Shown: in pieces, positions 16,366-26,614 of the stretch
How positions within the stretch are numbered: the first letter of the stretch is position 1
How the letters are laid out: each line of letters opens with the position of its first letter
Assembly (NCBI RefSeq): GCF_000504165.1
Contig: NZ_AYSE01000005.1
Span: 186,001 to 250,000, forward strand
Reading direction: 5' to 3'
Length of the DNA: 64,000 bases
Source: Bacillus sp. FJAT-14578
GTDB taxonomy: Bacteria; Bacillota; Bacilli; Bacillales; Bacillaceae_H
Position numbers and translations under genes: made by a program
The notes under the pieces: model-generated
What the model was told of the DNA's origin: nothing
Seen by the model: only the letters and a program-made list of their open reading frames with translations
Databases searched by the model: none

Positions 16366-18720
16366 TTACACGCCTTGAGCCGTTTTCAGTAATTCAGATA
16401 CTTGTACAGCGACCTCTTTTTCAAGGCTATGATACATGTTCGTAAACAGCTCCAACCCTTCACGCTGGTATTGGCGCATCGGATCTTCCTGGCTGTAGCT
16501 GCGCAGGCCGATTCCTTCCTTTAAACGTTCCATCGCTTCCAAATGTTTGATCCACTCACGGTCGACCGTATTTAAAAGCAAGGACTTCAATGTGTATTGG
16601 AAGCGGCTGTCTTCTTTATATGGCTCCAACTGTTCCGTATACTGTTTAATAGCCGGTAAAACGACTTGCTCGACTTCTTCCCGTTCGTGGACAGGGTGAT
16701 CAAACGTAATCGGGAAACCGTGAAGAATATCTTTCATTTCGTTCGATAGAACCTTCAAATCCCACTCTTCCGGCAGAATCTCTTCGTCACAAACCGCATC
16801 CATGACCGCTTGCGCATAAGATGTGATCATCGGTTCAACAAGTGACAGGCTGTCTTCTGTCAGGAGAAATTTGTCTCGAAGCTTGTAAATGACTCCGCGC
16901 TGATCATTGATCACGTTGTCGAGCTTCAAGTTGTATTCGCGCATTCCGTAGTTGCTTCCTTCACACATGCGTTGTACGCGATCGACGAACTCGCCGATTT
17001 TCTTAGTAAGAACAAGTCCGTCCCCATTCGTTTGCAGCTGCTTTTCCATTTTTTCCAGATCTTCTTTTGCGAAACGGCGGAACATATCATCCTCAAGCGA
17101 GATGAAAAATTGGGAGCGTCCCGGATCTCCCTGGCGGCCGGAGCGCCCTTTCAGCTGGTTATCGATGCGTCTGGACTCATGGCGTTCCGTTCCTAATACG
17201 AATAAACCGCCCAATTCTTCCACGCCTTCACCAAGCTTGATATCGGTCCCGCGTCCTGCCATGTTCGTCGCGATGGTCACGTGGCCCTTCTGGCCGGCGC
17301 CGGAAATAAGCTCGATTTCTTGATCGACACTTTTCGCATTCAAAATTTGATAAGGCACGCCGGCTTCTCGTAAATAGTTCGCTGCTTCTTCCGATTGAAG
17401 GATAGAAGTCGTGCCGATTAAAATCGGTTGTCCCGTTTCATGGATACGTTTCGCTTCTGCCGCTACCGCTCGATATTTGTCTTCGGTGGTCGCGAACACA
17501 AGGTCTGCTTCATCCTGGCGCTGAATCGGACGGTTCGTCGGAATTTGCACGACATCCATCGCATACAGCTCTTGAAACTCTTTTTCCTCTGTTTTCGCCG
17601 TTCCCGTCATCCCGGACAAGACCGGATAGAGGCGGAAATAGTTTTGGATCGTAATGGAAGCCTGTGTTTTGTTTTCTTCCGTAACAGTAACGCCTTCTTT
17701 TGCTTCGAGCGCCTGATGGAGCCCGTTGCTCAATGTGCGCCCTTCCATCGTACGGCCCGTGAACATATCGACAAGCAGAATCTTATCGTCCTTGACGATA
17801 TAATCAACATCGCGTTTAAACATGACAGAAGCGCGCAATGCTTGGATCATGTAATGATAAAGCGTTTGGTGTTCCAGTTCATATAAGTTGTCGATGCCAA
17901 ATCCTTGCTCGATTTTCTCGATGCCTTCATCCGTAAAGCTCGTGGCTTTCGTTTCTTCATCAAAATGATAGTGGACATCGCGTTCAAACGTTTTCACGAT
18001 TTTGGCGCATAAATGGTGCAAGTTAAAGCTTGAAGCCGTTTTGCCGGCGATGATGAGCGGTGTTTTCGCTTCGTCGATCAAGACGCTGTCGACTTCATCG
18101 ATAATGGCATAATGATAGGGACGCTGCACGCGCTGGCTCACATCATACACCATATGGTCACGGAGGTGATCGAATCCGAATTCATTCCCCACACCATACG
18201 TAATATCCGCCTGGTACGCGATTTTCTTTTGGTCAAGCTGCATCATCGGCACGTTCAAGCCGACCGTCAATCCTAAAAACTCATGGATTTGTCCAATCAA
18301 GTTGCGGTCACGACGCGCCAAGTAATCATTCACGGTAATGACATGAACACCCTTCCCTTCAAGGGCACGCAAATAACTCGGCAAGGAGGCAACAAGCGTT
18401 TTTCCTTCCCCAGTCGGCATTTCGGCAATATTTCCTTCTGTTAACACGAGCCCGCCGATTAACTGCACATCGAAGTGGCGCATATTGACGACGCGTTTGG
18501 CCGCTTCTCTTACAGTCGCGAACGCTTCGATTTGAATATCAAAAATCGTTTTGCCATCCGCTAACTGCTGTTTGAATTCCACCGTTTTATGCTGAAGCTC
18601 ATCATCCGTCAATTTCTCGAATTCAGGCTCAAGACGGTTAATCTCTTCTACCAACTTGTAATACTTCTTAATTCGGCGTTCTTGATTATCGCCAATCATT
18701 TTCTTGATGTAAGATAACAT
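16366..18720 (-). CDS. secA2: Accessory Sec translocase ATPase SecA2 (Bacillus type)
   Basis: A 784-aa SecA-family motor. Walker A MPTGEGKT (about residues 100-107) and IDEVDSVLIDEA (Walker B), the PPXD-region motif TGTAKTEEKEF and the helicase signature GRSGRQGDPG are all intact. It is shorter than housekeeping SecA and ends without the C-terminal zinc-binding CxCx..HC tail, as expected for SecA2. In B. anthracis SecA2 and SlaP drive export of the S-layer proteins Sap and EA1 through SecYEG. The dense group of SLH genes on both sides of the window supports the same job. The start follows TAGGAG. A family A repeat separates it from the divergent subtilase gene. Confidence 0.95.
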   Translation of the reverse strand: MLSYIKKMIGDNQERRIKKYYKLVEEINRLEPEFEKLTDDELQHKTVEFKQQLADGKTIFDIQIEAFATVREAAKRVVNMRHFDVQLIGGLVLTEGNIAEMPTGEGKTLVASLPSYLRALEGKGVHVITVNDYLARRDRNLIGQIHEFLGLTVGLNVPMMQLDQKKIAYQADITYGVGNEFGFDHLRDHMVYDVSQRVQRPYHYAIIDEVDSVLIDEAKTPLIIAGKTASSFNLHHLCAKIVKTFERDVHYHFDEETKATSFTDEGIEKIEQGFGIDNLYELEHQTLYHYMIQALRASVMFKRDVDYIVKDDKILLVDMFTGRTMEGRTLSNGLHQALEAKEGVTVTEENKTQASITIQNYFRLYPVLSGMTGTAKTEEKEFQELYAMDVVQIPTNRPIQRQDEADLVFATTEDKYRAVAAEAKRIHETGQPILIGTTSILQSEEAANYLREAGVPYQILNAKSVDQEIELISGAGQKGHVTIATNMAGRGTDIKLGEGVEELGGLFVLGTERHESRRIDNQLKGRSGRQGDPGRSQFFISLEDDMFRRFAKEDLEKMEKQLQTNGDGLVLTKKIGEFVDRVQRMCEGSNYGMREYNLKLDNVINDQRGVIYKLRDKFLLTEDSLSLVEPMITSYAQAVMDAVCDEEILPEEWDLKVLSNEMKDILHGFPITFDHPVHEREEVEQVVLPAIKQYTEQLEPYKEDSRFQYTLKSLLLNTVDREWIKHLEAMERLKEGIGLRSYSQEDPMRQYQREGLELFTNMYHSLEKEVAVQVSELLKTAQGV

Positions 18721-18761
18721 CCTATTCTCCTAGCCTTTCCTATATAAGTACTTTAAAGGTT

Positions 18762-18962
18762 GTTCAAAAAGTCCGGGAAAAATGACCGTCGAAATTACTT
18801 GCACAGGAAGTGCTGATCCGACGTTCGCCACAGGACGAGGCGGTTCTTAGTCGGGCTTCATAAGCTTGCTTTTCCGCTACTCACGTATAAATCACATACG
18901 CTCCGTTGCTCAAAGCTGCGCTTCCTTGAACTTCTCGGTCCTTTTTGTCCTCCTTTTTGAAC
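18762..18962. repeat. Intergenic dispersed repeat, family A, copy 3
   Basis: It has GTTCAAAAAG / CTTTTTGAAC ends and includes the central nested hairpin module also seen in copy 1 and in family B copy 2. It lies in the divergent region between secA2 and the subtilase gene. Confidence 0.8.
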
Positions 18963-19292
18963 CCATCCTATCATTGATTGCTTTATGTTCTATTTATCAT
19001 CTTTTAGGCCACATATCTTAAAAAGATAAAAAGGCTATCGTACATAGAATAGTATAGCACTCTTCTTTTTTACTTTCACGGACTAATGGTAAACATTTTC
19101 TATTATTCCATATCCAAATTAAGGAAGTGGATAATCGTTACAAAATAATAGGCCCATTTGGGTGATTGGAAAGTAGAACTAGAAAAAAAGTCATTAATTT
19201 TTGTATTTTTTTATAAAAATATGAAACTTTTTCCTGTCATCACTCGTCTATATATTATGTGGTAAATTTTACATAACGAAAGGGGTACACCC
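18963..19292 (+). other. AT-rich upstream region of the subtilase gene
   Basis: No gene is seen. The TATATATTATG stretch near 19250-19260 could contain a -10, but no clear -35 is found. Promoters for secA2 (minus) and the subtilase (plus) are expected between here and 18.72 kb. Confidence 0.3.
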
Positions 19293-22200
19293 ATGGGGAA
19301 ATGGAAGAAACAAGCCTTTGCACTTGGACTAGCTTCATCTTTATTAGTCCCGACCGTCGCTTCGGCATCGGTCAACGGTGCAGTGTCAGAAAAAGAGAAA
19401 CCGGAATATAACTTGCTGGAGAGATTGAATATTTCTTCAAAGGAAAAAAGCAAGCTGCTTTATCAACAGAAACAAAAAGATATGCAGCAGTACAGCGATA
19501 ACACGCTTATCGTGAAATATAACAAAAAGATTTCGAGTGCCGATCATCGTAAAGCCGGGGGACAGGTTATCCGTTCGTATCCGGAGTTTGGATACGAGGT
19601 CATTCGTTTACAAAAAGGAAGAGAAATGGAGGATGCCTTAAAAGCCTATCGTCATGTAAGCGGCGTTGCGTCTGTATCACCGAGCGCGAAGCTTCAGCTT
19701 TTTGGTAATCAGGGGGATCCGAAAGAAAAAGATATGTATCACCTCCCATTATTGGAAATTGATAAAGCCATCGCGATGGCGGGAAAAAATGATGTGACCG
19801 TTGCGGTAATCGATCAGGGAGTAGATCCGAACCATCCTGAATTTAAAGGCCGTGTCTCATCGCCGGTAAGTATTGCAGACCCGGCAAATCCAGCGCCTCC
19901 AGGACCACATGGTACACATGTGGCCGGCATTATCGGGGCAGCCGAAAATAACGGTGTTGGAGGACATGGAATTAATCCGAAAGCGAAAATCATGTCCATC
20001 AGCGTGTTCGACCAGTTCAGCGGTGACTATGTATTGGCGGATGCTATCCTTTATGCAGTGGAGCACGGTGCCGATGTAATTAATATGAGCTTGGGCGCGT
20101 TTGTTGAGATGCCGCTTGTAGAAGAAGCTGTTAAGAAGGCGGTAGATAAAGGAGTCGTTGTTGTTGCGGCTGCAGGGAACTCGGCGGACATGACGTACCA
20201 ATACCCGGCTGCTTATGACGGGGTTATCACAGTTGGCTCGACGAATAGTGAAAATAAGAAATCATGGTATTCCACTTATGGGCCGGTTATTGATGTCGCC
20301 GCACCTGGAGAGGATGTGTACAGCTCTCTTTATACACCTGTGAAAGGCTCGACCTTCGGCAAGATGAGTGGAACGTCGATGGCCTCACCGGTTGTAGCGG
20401 GTATCGCATCACTCATTAAATCGAAATATCCAAACTTAAATTCATATCAAGTAGAAGCCATCCTGGAGAAGACGGCTACCGATCTGGGAGACAAGGGCTT
20501 TGACTTCGATTATGGGAACGGACTGGTTAATCCGGTTGCTGCGATGAACTTTGATCCTAAGAATCTGCCAACCTATCAAGATCAAACGGATGGTCAAACT
20601 TTAGCAGCAGCAGAACCTATTACTATTTCAGAAGAAGGAACAACACGTACGGGCAAAATCACGAAAGCACGCCAAACGGACTGGATCAAAGTGGATGTTG
20701 AAGAAGGAGAATATGTCCAATCCATTTTAAGCGGTGCAAAAAACTATGATTACCAATTAAAGCTGAAGTTCTATCCAAAAGGCGGACAAGCAGAGAAAAC
20801 CATTGAGGTCAAAAATGGACGTCAAAACGAGCTGGAAGCAAAGCTGTTCAAGGCTCCGAGCAAAGGAACGCTTGTCATTGGCGTGTCGGACGAAAACGAG
20901 AATTACAGTGAGAGCGGCGAATCTACCTATGAATTAAAGCTCATGAAGTCAGGTGAAGCCTCTGATGAGTTAGGTACGAAAGAAGAGCCGATTGAAATCA
21001 AGGATCTTCCATTCAACAGCAATGAGGTAGAAGGAAGTCCGCTTACATTGTTGAATGACGAAGCGGCGGATAAAGATTACTACAAGTTCAAATTCGATGA
21101 GCCGACAACCGTCAACTTTACTTTATCCTCCGTACCTGGACTGGATACGGAATTGAAAATTTACCCGGCGGACATGTTGAACGAAGAGCCGCCAGCCGAT
21201 TTGCCGGAGTGGGAAAAGGAATTCTGGCCGTATCCTGAAGTATGGGGCAATAATAATGGATTCAGCAAAGGAGAAGCCGTGTCATTTGAAGCGATGCCGG
21301 AAATGGAATATGTATTGGAAGTTTCCGCAGGTGCTACTGCTTACAACGATTTCATGATGTTCTTCGGACCGATGATTGAACAAAGCGCGGAAGAGGAACA
21401 GAAACAGATCATCGGATCTCTTCTTCCTTACGAATTAAAGGCCGAAACGAAAGAACTGCCTGAAGACGAAGACGGCTATCCGCAAGAAGAACCGATGCCA
21501 GAAGACATGGAGAGTATGAGTAAAGAAGAACAAGAACAGCAGGAATCGCCGGCTGAAATGTTTAAAAATGGTTCTTACAAAACAACTCCTTATGACTTCT
21601 CGCTGCTTGGCGGTGGTATGTGGTTTGACATGAGCAAAGAAGAATTTGCGAAGATTAAAGAAGCGGCATTGCCATTCTCGTTCGGTGAAGAAAAGGCAGG
21701 TTACTTCCAAAAACCAGGCGACCAAGATTGGTATCAGTTTGAAGTAGGGGAATCGGCCATTTATGAAATGTCGATGAGCCAAACGGATACACTTCGTCCG
21801 GATATGACGCTGTTCATGTACGATGAAAAAGAAGATAATATTTACCCTGTATACAGCTCATGGATGTCGTTTAATCCATTTATGACAGAAGAGCAAACCG
21901 AAGCGAAAATGACTCTGTATATGGAAAAAGGGAAGAAGTACTATTTAAGTACGGCTACCATGAACGGAATGTCATTTGATTCCTACAAATTGAACGGAAA
22001 GAAAGTAAAGAATGCGCCTGTTGACGCAAATGAAAACAACGACACGATGATTCAGGCCAAAACGCTTTCGGCAGGAAGCAAAGTGAAAGGCAACTTCATC
22101 AAGCCTGGTGATATCGATATGTTTTATTATAAACACCGTTCCAATGAGATGTTATTCGGCTTCCATTTAAATCCGCTTAAAGCAACCGAGGAACAAAAAA

Positions 22201-22829
22201 ACGGATTGCCGTTTGAACTGACTCTTCCTCTTGATCCGATCGTATCGGTCGTAGAAGATACAAACGGAAACATGAAAATGGATAACAATGAAATGAGCAA
22301 TTTCGTTATCTTTGACCATGGATGGGACAGCGAGCCGGAAGCAGGATCATTTAAAGCGAAAAAAGATGTGGGCTACTTCTTAGTCGTGGAAAACTGGCTC
22401 GGTTCAAGTGTCAGCGAATATGAGCTGGCATTGAATGCACTCAATACGAAAGATGAGGACGCAGCCTCTAAAGTAACGAATAACGTGCCATCCAAACCGC
22501 TTGCGTTGAAAGCGATCAATGCGAAAAAATGGGAGGCAAAAGCGTTGTTGAATCCTGGTGTACCATTCGGGGATAAAGACTACTATCAATTCAACGCGGC
22601 AAATGCCGGCCAATACACCTTCACGCTTCAAACACCAAAAGAATTGGATGGTGTTATTACGATCTATGACGCGAAAGGGAAAGAAGTGGCGAAACTAGAT
22701 CAATATTTTGTTGATGACAGCGAAACAGGCACTGTACAACTGGCAAAAGGAAACTATTTCGTCGAAGTGAAAGATGCGAATGTTCGCTCCAGCAACAACC
22801 CTTACACGTTAACGATTGAAAGTAAATAA
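19293..22829 (+). CDS. Large secreted subtilisin-family protease with five C-terminal PPC-like domains
   Basis: A 1178-aa exported S8 peptidase. Order: signal peptide (about 1-26), inhibitor-like propeptide (about 65-135, DNTLIVKYNKK...), and catalytic domain with Asp174 (VIDQG), His206 (HGTHVAG) and Ser362 (GTSMASP). About 750 residues then follow with five beta-rich pre-peptidase C-type modules marked by D.D(W/Y)YQF-like motifs (TDWIKV, DKDYYKF, DQDWYQF, DIDMFYY, DKDYYQF). PPC domains are often removed or used for substrate or wall contact. No SLH or sortase signal is present, so release or non-covalent retention is expected. RBS AAAGGGG precedes the ATG. The neighbouring S-layer export genes suggest a role in surface protein turnover, but the substrate is unknown. 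A clean terminator follows. Confidence 0.92.
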   Translation: MGKWKKQAFALGLASSLLVPTVASASVNGAVSEKEKPEYNLLERLNISSKEKSKLLYQQKQKDMQQYSDNTLIVKYNKKISSADHRKAGGQVIRSYPEFGYEVIRLQKGREMEDALKAYRHVSGVASVSPSAKLQLFGNQGDPKEKDMYHLPLLEIDKAIAMAGKNDVTVAVIDQGVDPNHPEFKGRVSSPVSIADPANPAPPGPHGTHVAGIIGAAENNGVGGHGINPKAKIMSISVFDQFSGDYVLADAILYAVEHGADVINMSLGAFVEMPLVEEAVKKAVDKGVVVVAAAGNSADMTYQYPAAYDGVITVGSTNSENKKSWYSTYGPVIDVAAPGEDVYSSLYTPVKGSTFGKMSGTSMASPVVAGIASLIKSKYPNLNSYQVEAILEKTATDLGDKGFDFDYGNGLVNPVAAMNFDPKNLPTYQDQTDGQTLAAAEPITISEEGTTRTGKITKARQTDWIKVDVEEGEYVQSILSGAKNYDYQLKLKFYPKGGQAEKTIEVKNGRQNELEAKLFKAPSKGTLVIGVSDENENYSESGESTYELKLMKSGEASDELGTKEEPIEIKDLPFNSNEVEGSPLTLLNDEAADKDYYKFKFDEPTTVNFTLSSVPGLDTELKIYPADMLNEEPPADLPEWEKEFWPYPEVWGNNNGFSKGEAVSFEAMPEMEYVLEVSAGATAYNDFMMFFGPMIEQSAEEEQKQIIGSLLPYELKAETKELPEDEDGYPQEEPMPEDMESMSKEEQEQQESPAEMFKNGSYKTTPYDFSLLGGGMWFDMSKEEFAKIKEAALPFSFGEEKAGYFQKPGDQDWYQFEVGESAIYEMSMSQTDTLRPDMTLFMYDEKEDNIYPVYSSWMSFNPFMTEEQTEAKMTLYMEKGKKYYLSTATMNGMSFDSYKLNGKKVKNAPVDANENNDTMIQAKTLSAGSKVKGNFIKPGDIDMFYYKHRSNEMLFGFHLNPLKATEEQKNGLPFELTLPLDPIVSVVEDTNGNMKMDNNEMSNFVIFDHGWDSEPEAGSFKAKKDVGYFLVVENWLGSSVSEYELALNALNTKDEDAASKVTNNVPSKPLALKAINAKKWEAKALLNPGVPFGDKDYYQFNAANAGQYTFTLQTPKELDGVITIYDAKGKEVAKLDQYFVDDSETGTVQLAKGNYFVEVKDANVRSSNNPYTLTIESK

Positions 22830-22842
22830 TAGAAAAATAAGG

Positions 22843-22874
22843 AAGGCCCGTTTTGGAAAAGCGGGCCTTTTTTG
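22843..22874 (+). terminator. Terminator of the large subtilase gene
   Basis: AAGGCCCG and CGGGCCTT flank a 10-11 base loop, followed by T6. Confidence 0.9.
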
Positions 22875-22876
22875 TG

Positions 22877-23057
22877 TTGTCTAGCTCCAGCGCCTAGCTC
22901 AGCACGGGAAAAGATGATTGCCCTCATAAGGCAAAAAGCGCCTTCTGGGTCAATCCCTATTTCCTTGGGGCCACAGGATGTGGGTCATGCCGACGTTGCC
23001 ACAGGACGTGGCGACCTTAGTCGGCCTTCTTTAATCAAGGCGCCTGCGCTTTTCTTT
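22877..23057. repeat. Intergenic dispersed repeat, family B, copy 2
   Basis: It matches the 15.3-kb copy at its ends and left half. Its right half carries the GCCACAGGACGTGGC hairpin with TTAGTCGG that is otherwise part of family A, so the families have exchanged a module. Confidence 0.75.
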
Positions 23058-23112
23058 CATGTCTCTTAATCTTTCAAACTTGTGATATGATGGAAGAAAG
23101 AGGAGGGACAGA

Positions 23113-25560
23113 ATGAAGAAGTTATTTGCATCGTTGGGAATGGCTTGTGCCTTTTTGTTTGTGGTGCACCCGTCATCCGGATCGGCCCATGTAATAGATG
23201 AAACGAAGGTAAAAAGTGCTCAGTTTGACTATGAAGACTATTATGAGCTTGTCGCGATTTACGAGAGTCCGACAGGATTGACGGTGAAAAGCTACAGCCC
23301 GAAATGGAATACGGTCAATCAGTTAAAGGAAGTAGAAAAGGAACTGTTAAAAAATAAGCATGGAGAAGAAATTGACCTTCTTGGGCAAGTGGTCATCTTT
23401 CCGGACTTTCCAGCCGGCAAATCCGTGCTCGGCCAATATTTCGCGGAATATGAGTATTCCAGAAAGGATGTCGATCTTCTGTCCGACCGGACGATTCATC
23501 TGTATGGAGGAAATGAATTTTCGACGATAGACTCCATCGCCCAAACGTTATCGCATGAATATGGCCATCATTTTACGTTTTATCATTTATTTAAAGATGA
23601 ATCGTTGCTGCCTGAAAACTGGCTTGACTCCGACTACGCAGAGGCAAGGGATCTTTCCGACTATCCCGAAGCCAATACAGGGGACGGGGACTATGAATGG
23701 ATGATGTCCGAAATTTTGGCGGAAGATTATGTGCAGATGTTTGGATCGGAAAATGCACTGAAAGACCACATGCAGTTTAATGCACAGCTTCATACGGCAT
23801 TTGAAGATGAAGACTTGCAAACATATTGGATGGAACGGTTATCTTCCGATGACTATCAACGACAGGCGCCCATTGGCCTTTATTTAACGGCCCAAAATAA
23901 GCGGGCAAGTGTTTATGATTTACAGTTTTACTATCCGAATTTATCGAACGAAACAACGTATGTAATCGGTCAGGATTTAGAAGGGCAGTATCTTCCCGTT
24001 TTAATCGACCGGTTGAATGGGGAATCGACCTTGGCCAAATGGTATGAAGCAAGTAAGGTGGATTATCAGGCCAAATCCCTATTCAATAGCTATTCGATGC
24101 CTGAAGTGGCATTCCAGGCAGTCCAGCATACAGCGGAAGGGTTTAACAGGGGTTCCAAGAAACTTCGCATTTCCTATGAGAAAATTGAAGAGACTGTCAG
24201 CAGCTATGAGGATATTTACAAACAGGAACAATTATCAATGGAAGAAACGAAAGAATTGCTGAGGGAAACGGCGGTTCAATATGACATCCCGCCGGAAATT
24301 CTGAAGGCAATGGCTTATGTCCATACCGGCATGAAACAGTTTGATGAAAACGGTGAGCCGATTGTCTCGGAGGATGGCGGCATTGGCATCATGCAAATGA
24401 AGATGCCGGAAGAAGAGATGAAAGAGCGGGGCATTGATGTAGAAAGATTGAAATACGACACTCGTTATAACGTCGAAACAGGTGCGGCTTTACTGAAAGA
24501 AAAGTGGAACGAGAGCGGCAAAAGCATTCCAAAAATCAATGATCAAAGCGCCCAAATACTTGAACATTGGTACTTTTCCCTTATGGCTTATGACGGATTG
24601 ACAAAAGAAAACGATCCAAATACGGCGGAGAAGGGGACGACCTATCAGGAGCAGGTATTTGAAGCGATTCGCCAATTTAGCCATGTGCCTCTTCAGGAAG
24701 TACCAACCTTTAACGTTATGTACGATGAAGAAGGAACGATGGGCTTTGACGTGCTTCAATACGATTGGCCCAGGTTAAATACGAAAACGACCCAGTTACA
24801 TGAAGCGGGAGATTATGTCTACGGAGAAAATCAATCCGACTTTTTTCTATTATATAATAGTATGAACGGCACGACCGGAAAACAACTCCTTCCTTATACG
24901 CCGCTGGAAGTGACAGCGGGACCGTTTGAGAAGGAAAATGGGGAAGAGCAGTATGTGATGTATAAGGTGAAAGGGAATGGCGTAGAAGGATATGTGGCTT
25001 CTTCGGATATTCAAAATGGTAACATCACGGTATTTTCCGATGTGGGTGATGATAATGAAACCGCGGCGGCCATTGGCTACTTTCAGCTAAGAGGAATCAT
25101 TTCCGGGTATCCGGACGGTTTGTTTCACCCGAACCAGCCGCTGCTTAGACATCATGCGGCAAAAATGCTCGTGAAAGAATTGGGACTGACGCTTCCTGCA
25201 GGGTATGTAGTGAAAGCGGGAGATATACACCCTGGTGATTTATATTACGAAGAAATGGCCACCCTGGAAGCCTATAGGTTGATGGGGCAAGGAGGATCCT
25301 TCCATCCGAAAGCACCGCTCACAAGATCCCAAATGGCCTCCATCTTAGTAAGGGCCTACGACCAATGGTATAAAGAAACGGAAAAAGCGTTCCAATTCGA
25401 CGATGTTCCAGCTTCACATTGGAACTACAACGACATCAACCGTCTCGCCAACAACAACATTACCGTCGTCAAAGATGCATTTCGACCGGGACAGAACGTG
25501 ACAAGATCGCAATTTACATTGTTTTTAAAACGTTCGGCTGTTTTGAAAGAGAGCGAGTAA
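23113..25560 (+). CDS. SLH-anchored putative zinc metalloprotease with degenerate lytic transglycosylase domain
   Basis: An 815-aa surface protein. After a signal peptide (about 1-26) comes a region with the zinc motif HEYGH (148-152) and downstream acidic candidates for the third ligand (Glu200/Glu204 in SEILAEDY), the layout of a gluzincin metalloprotease. Residues about 380-460 resemble a lytic transglycosylase fold (PPEILKAMAYV...., GGIGIMQM), but the position of the catalytic Glu in the usual E-S motif is His404 (VHTG), so this domain is probably non-catalytic. An SH3-like stretch (about 560-640, ending VEGYVASSDI) and three C-terminal SLH repeats (about 645-815) follow; the first SLH has LLRHH instead of the usual TRAQ. 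The family is not one I can name. It forms a single-gene unit ended by a terminator shared with the next, convergent gene. Confidence 0.8.
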   Translation: MKKLFASLGMACAFLFVVHPSSGSAHVIDETKVKSAQFDYEDYYELVAIYESPTGLTVKSYSPKWNTVNQLKEVEKELLKNKHGEEIDLLGQVVIFPDFPAGKSVLGQYFAEYEYSRKDVDLLSDRTIHLYGGNEFSTIDSIAQTLSHEYGHHFTFYHLFKDESLLPENWLDSDYAEARDLSDYPEANTGDGDYEWMMSEILAEDYVQMFGSENALKDHMQFNAQLHTAFEDEDLQTYWMERLSSDDYQRQAPIGLYLTAQNKRASVYDLQFYYPNLSNETTYVIGQDLEGQYLPVLIDRLNGESTLAKWYEASKVDYQAKSLFNSYSMPEVAFQAVQHTAEGFNRGSKKLRISYEKIEETVSSYEDIYKQEQLSMEETKELLRETAVQYDIPPEILKAMAYVHTGMKQFDENGEPIVSEDGGIGIMQMKMPEEEMKERGIDVERLKYDTRYNVETGAALLKEKWNESGKSIPKINDQSAQILEHWYFSLMAYDGLTKENDPNTAEKGTTYQEQVFEAIRQFSHVPLQEVPTFNVMYDEEGTMGFDVLQYDWPRLNTKTTQLHEAGDYVYGENQSDFFLLYNSMNGTTGKQLLPYTPLEVTAGPFEKENGEEQYVMYKVKGNGVEGYVASSDIQNGNITVFSDVGDDNETAAAIGYFQLRGIISGYPDGLFHPNQPLLRHHAAKMLVKELGLTLPAGYVVKAGDIHPGDLYYEEMATLEAYRLMGQGGSFHPKAPLTRSQMASILVRAYDQWYKETEKAFQFDDVPASHWNYNDINRLANNNITVVKDAFRPGQNVTRSQFTLFLKRSAVLKESE

Positions 25561-25565
25561 GACAT

Positions 25566-25613
25566 AAAAAGAGGAAGTCCCCAAGCCTAATGGCTTGGGG
25601 ACTTCCTCTTTTT
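25566..25613. terminator. Bidirectional terminator between convergent surface genes
   Basis: A perfect 22-bp stem (AAAAAGAGGAAGTCCCCAAG...) with a TAAT loop and T runs on both strands. Confidence 0.92.
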
Positions 25614-26614
25614 TATTTCTCTAATCCGCGGTATAAGAACGCAGCGAATTGAGAGCGATTCACGTCATCTTCTGGTTTGAATGTTTGATCTGCATATCCT
25701 GTCGTGATGCCGGAAGCGGATAATTTTTCGATGTAGTCATGTGCCCAGTGTCCAGACTCAACGTCTGTGAAATCCTTCGCACCGGAAGAAGAGTTCAATT
25801 CAAACGCACGAACCAATACAGCTGACAATTGAGCGCGTGTTAACACATCGTCTGGACGGAAGTTTCCGTTATCAACGCCTTGCATGACGCCTGCGCTGCG
25901 CACGGCGTTGATGGCTCCGTTTGCCCAGTGGCTTGCAGGTACGTCTTTAAAGTTTTGTGTACGATTTGACATATTCAGCTTCAATGATTTTGCCAATAAA
26001 GCCGCAACTTCGGCACGTGTGATTTCCTCAACTGGTTTGAAGTAGTCACTTTCATAGCCTAATATGATATTGTCTTGAGCAAGCTTTTTGATTTCGTCAT
26101 GTGCCCAAAATGAAGCGGCGATGTCCCGGAATTGGCCTTCATCTAATTGAGAAGCTACAACTCGTTTAGCGCCTATGTATTTTGGTCCCCAATAATAAGG
26201 ATCACTTAAATTGCTGATGGTAATTCCTTTGGAAGAAGAGGCATGGATGAATTGTCCGCTTCCTATGTAAATGCCTGCATGCGATGCCGGCTTGCCTGTC
26301 GTATTGAAGAAAACAAGATCGCCCACCTGCAAGTTGCTTTTCGATACGCTTGTCCCTGTCTTATACATTTCAGCGGCCGTGCGCGGGAGTTGAATGCCTA
26401 CCTCTTTGAATACTTGCTGCATAAAGCCAGAGCAATCAAAGCCGCTTGCCGTTGTTCCTCCATACTTATAAGGAACACCGATATACTTCTTTGCCGCTGG
26501 GATGATTTTCTCTAAATTGACCAATTCTTCATTTGATTGTGCAGAAGCTTGTCCATTTGCCGAAAAAATAATGCAAAAACTTGAAACTATTCCAAATATC
26601 GTTCGTTTAATCAT
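25613..26614 (-). CDS. NlpC/P60 endopeptidase with three SLH domains
   Basis: A 333-aa secreted enzyme: signal peptide (about 1-25), NlpC/P60 domain (about 35-155) with Cys61 (FDCSGF), His112 (ASHAG) and His124 (FIHAS), then three SLH repeats (about 165-333) with EITRAE, LTRAQ and VNRSQ motifs. It should cut peptidoglycan stem peptides while held non-covalently to the pyruvylated wall polymer. Its catalytic domain ends with YWGPKYIGAKRV, closely like the YWNDRYLGAKRF end of the LysM-anchored enzyme at 0.4 kb, so the two differ mainly in anchor. The start has GAGGTG upstream. It is convergent with the metalloprotease gene and shares its terminator. Confidence 0.94.
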   Translation of the reverse strand: MIKRTIFGIVSSFCIIFSANGQASAQSNEELVNLEKIIPAAKKYIGVPYKYGGTTASGFDCSGFMQQVFKEVGIQLPRTAAEMYKTGTSVSKSNLQVGDLVFFNTTGKPASHAGIYIGSGQFIHASSSKGITISNLSDPYYWGPKYIGAKRVVASQLDEGQFRDIAASFWAHDEIKKLAQDNIILGYESDYFKPVEEITRAEVAALLAKSLKLNMSNRTQNFKDVPASHWANGAINAVRSAGVMQGVDNGNFRPDDVLTRAQLSAVLVRAFELNSSSGAKDFTDVESGHWAHDYIEKLSASGITTGYADQTFKPEDDVNRSQFAAFLYRGLEK

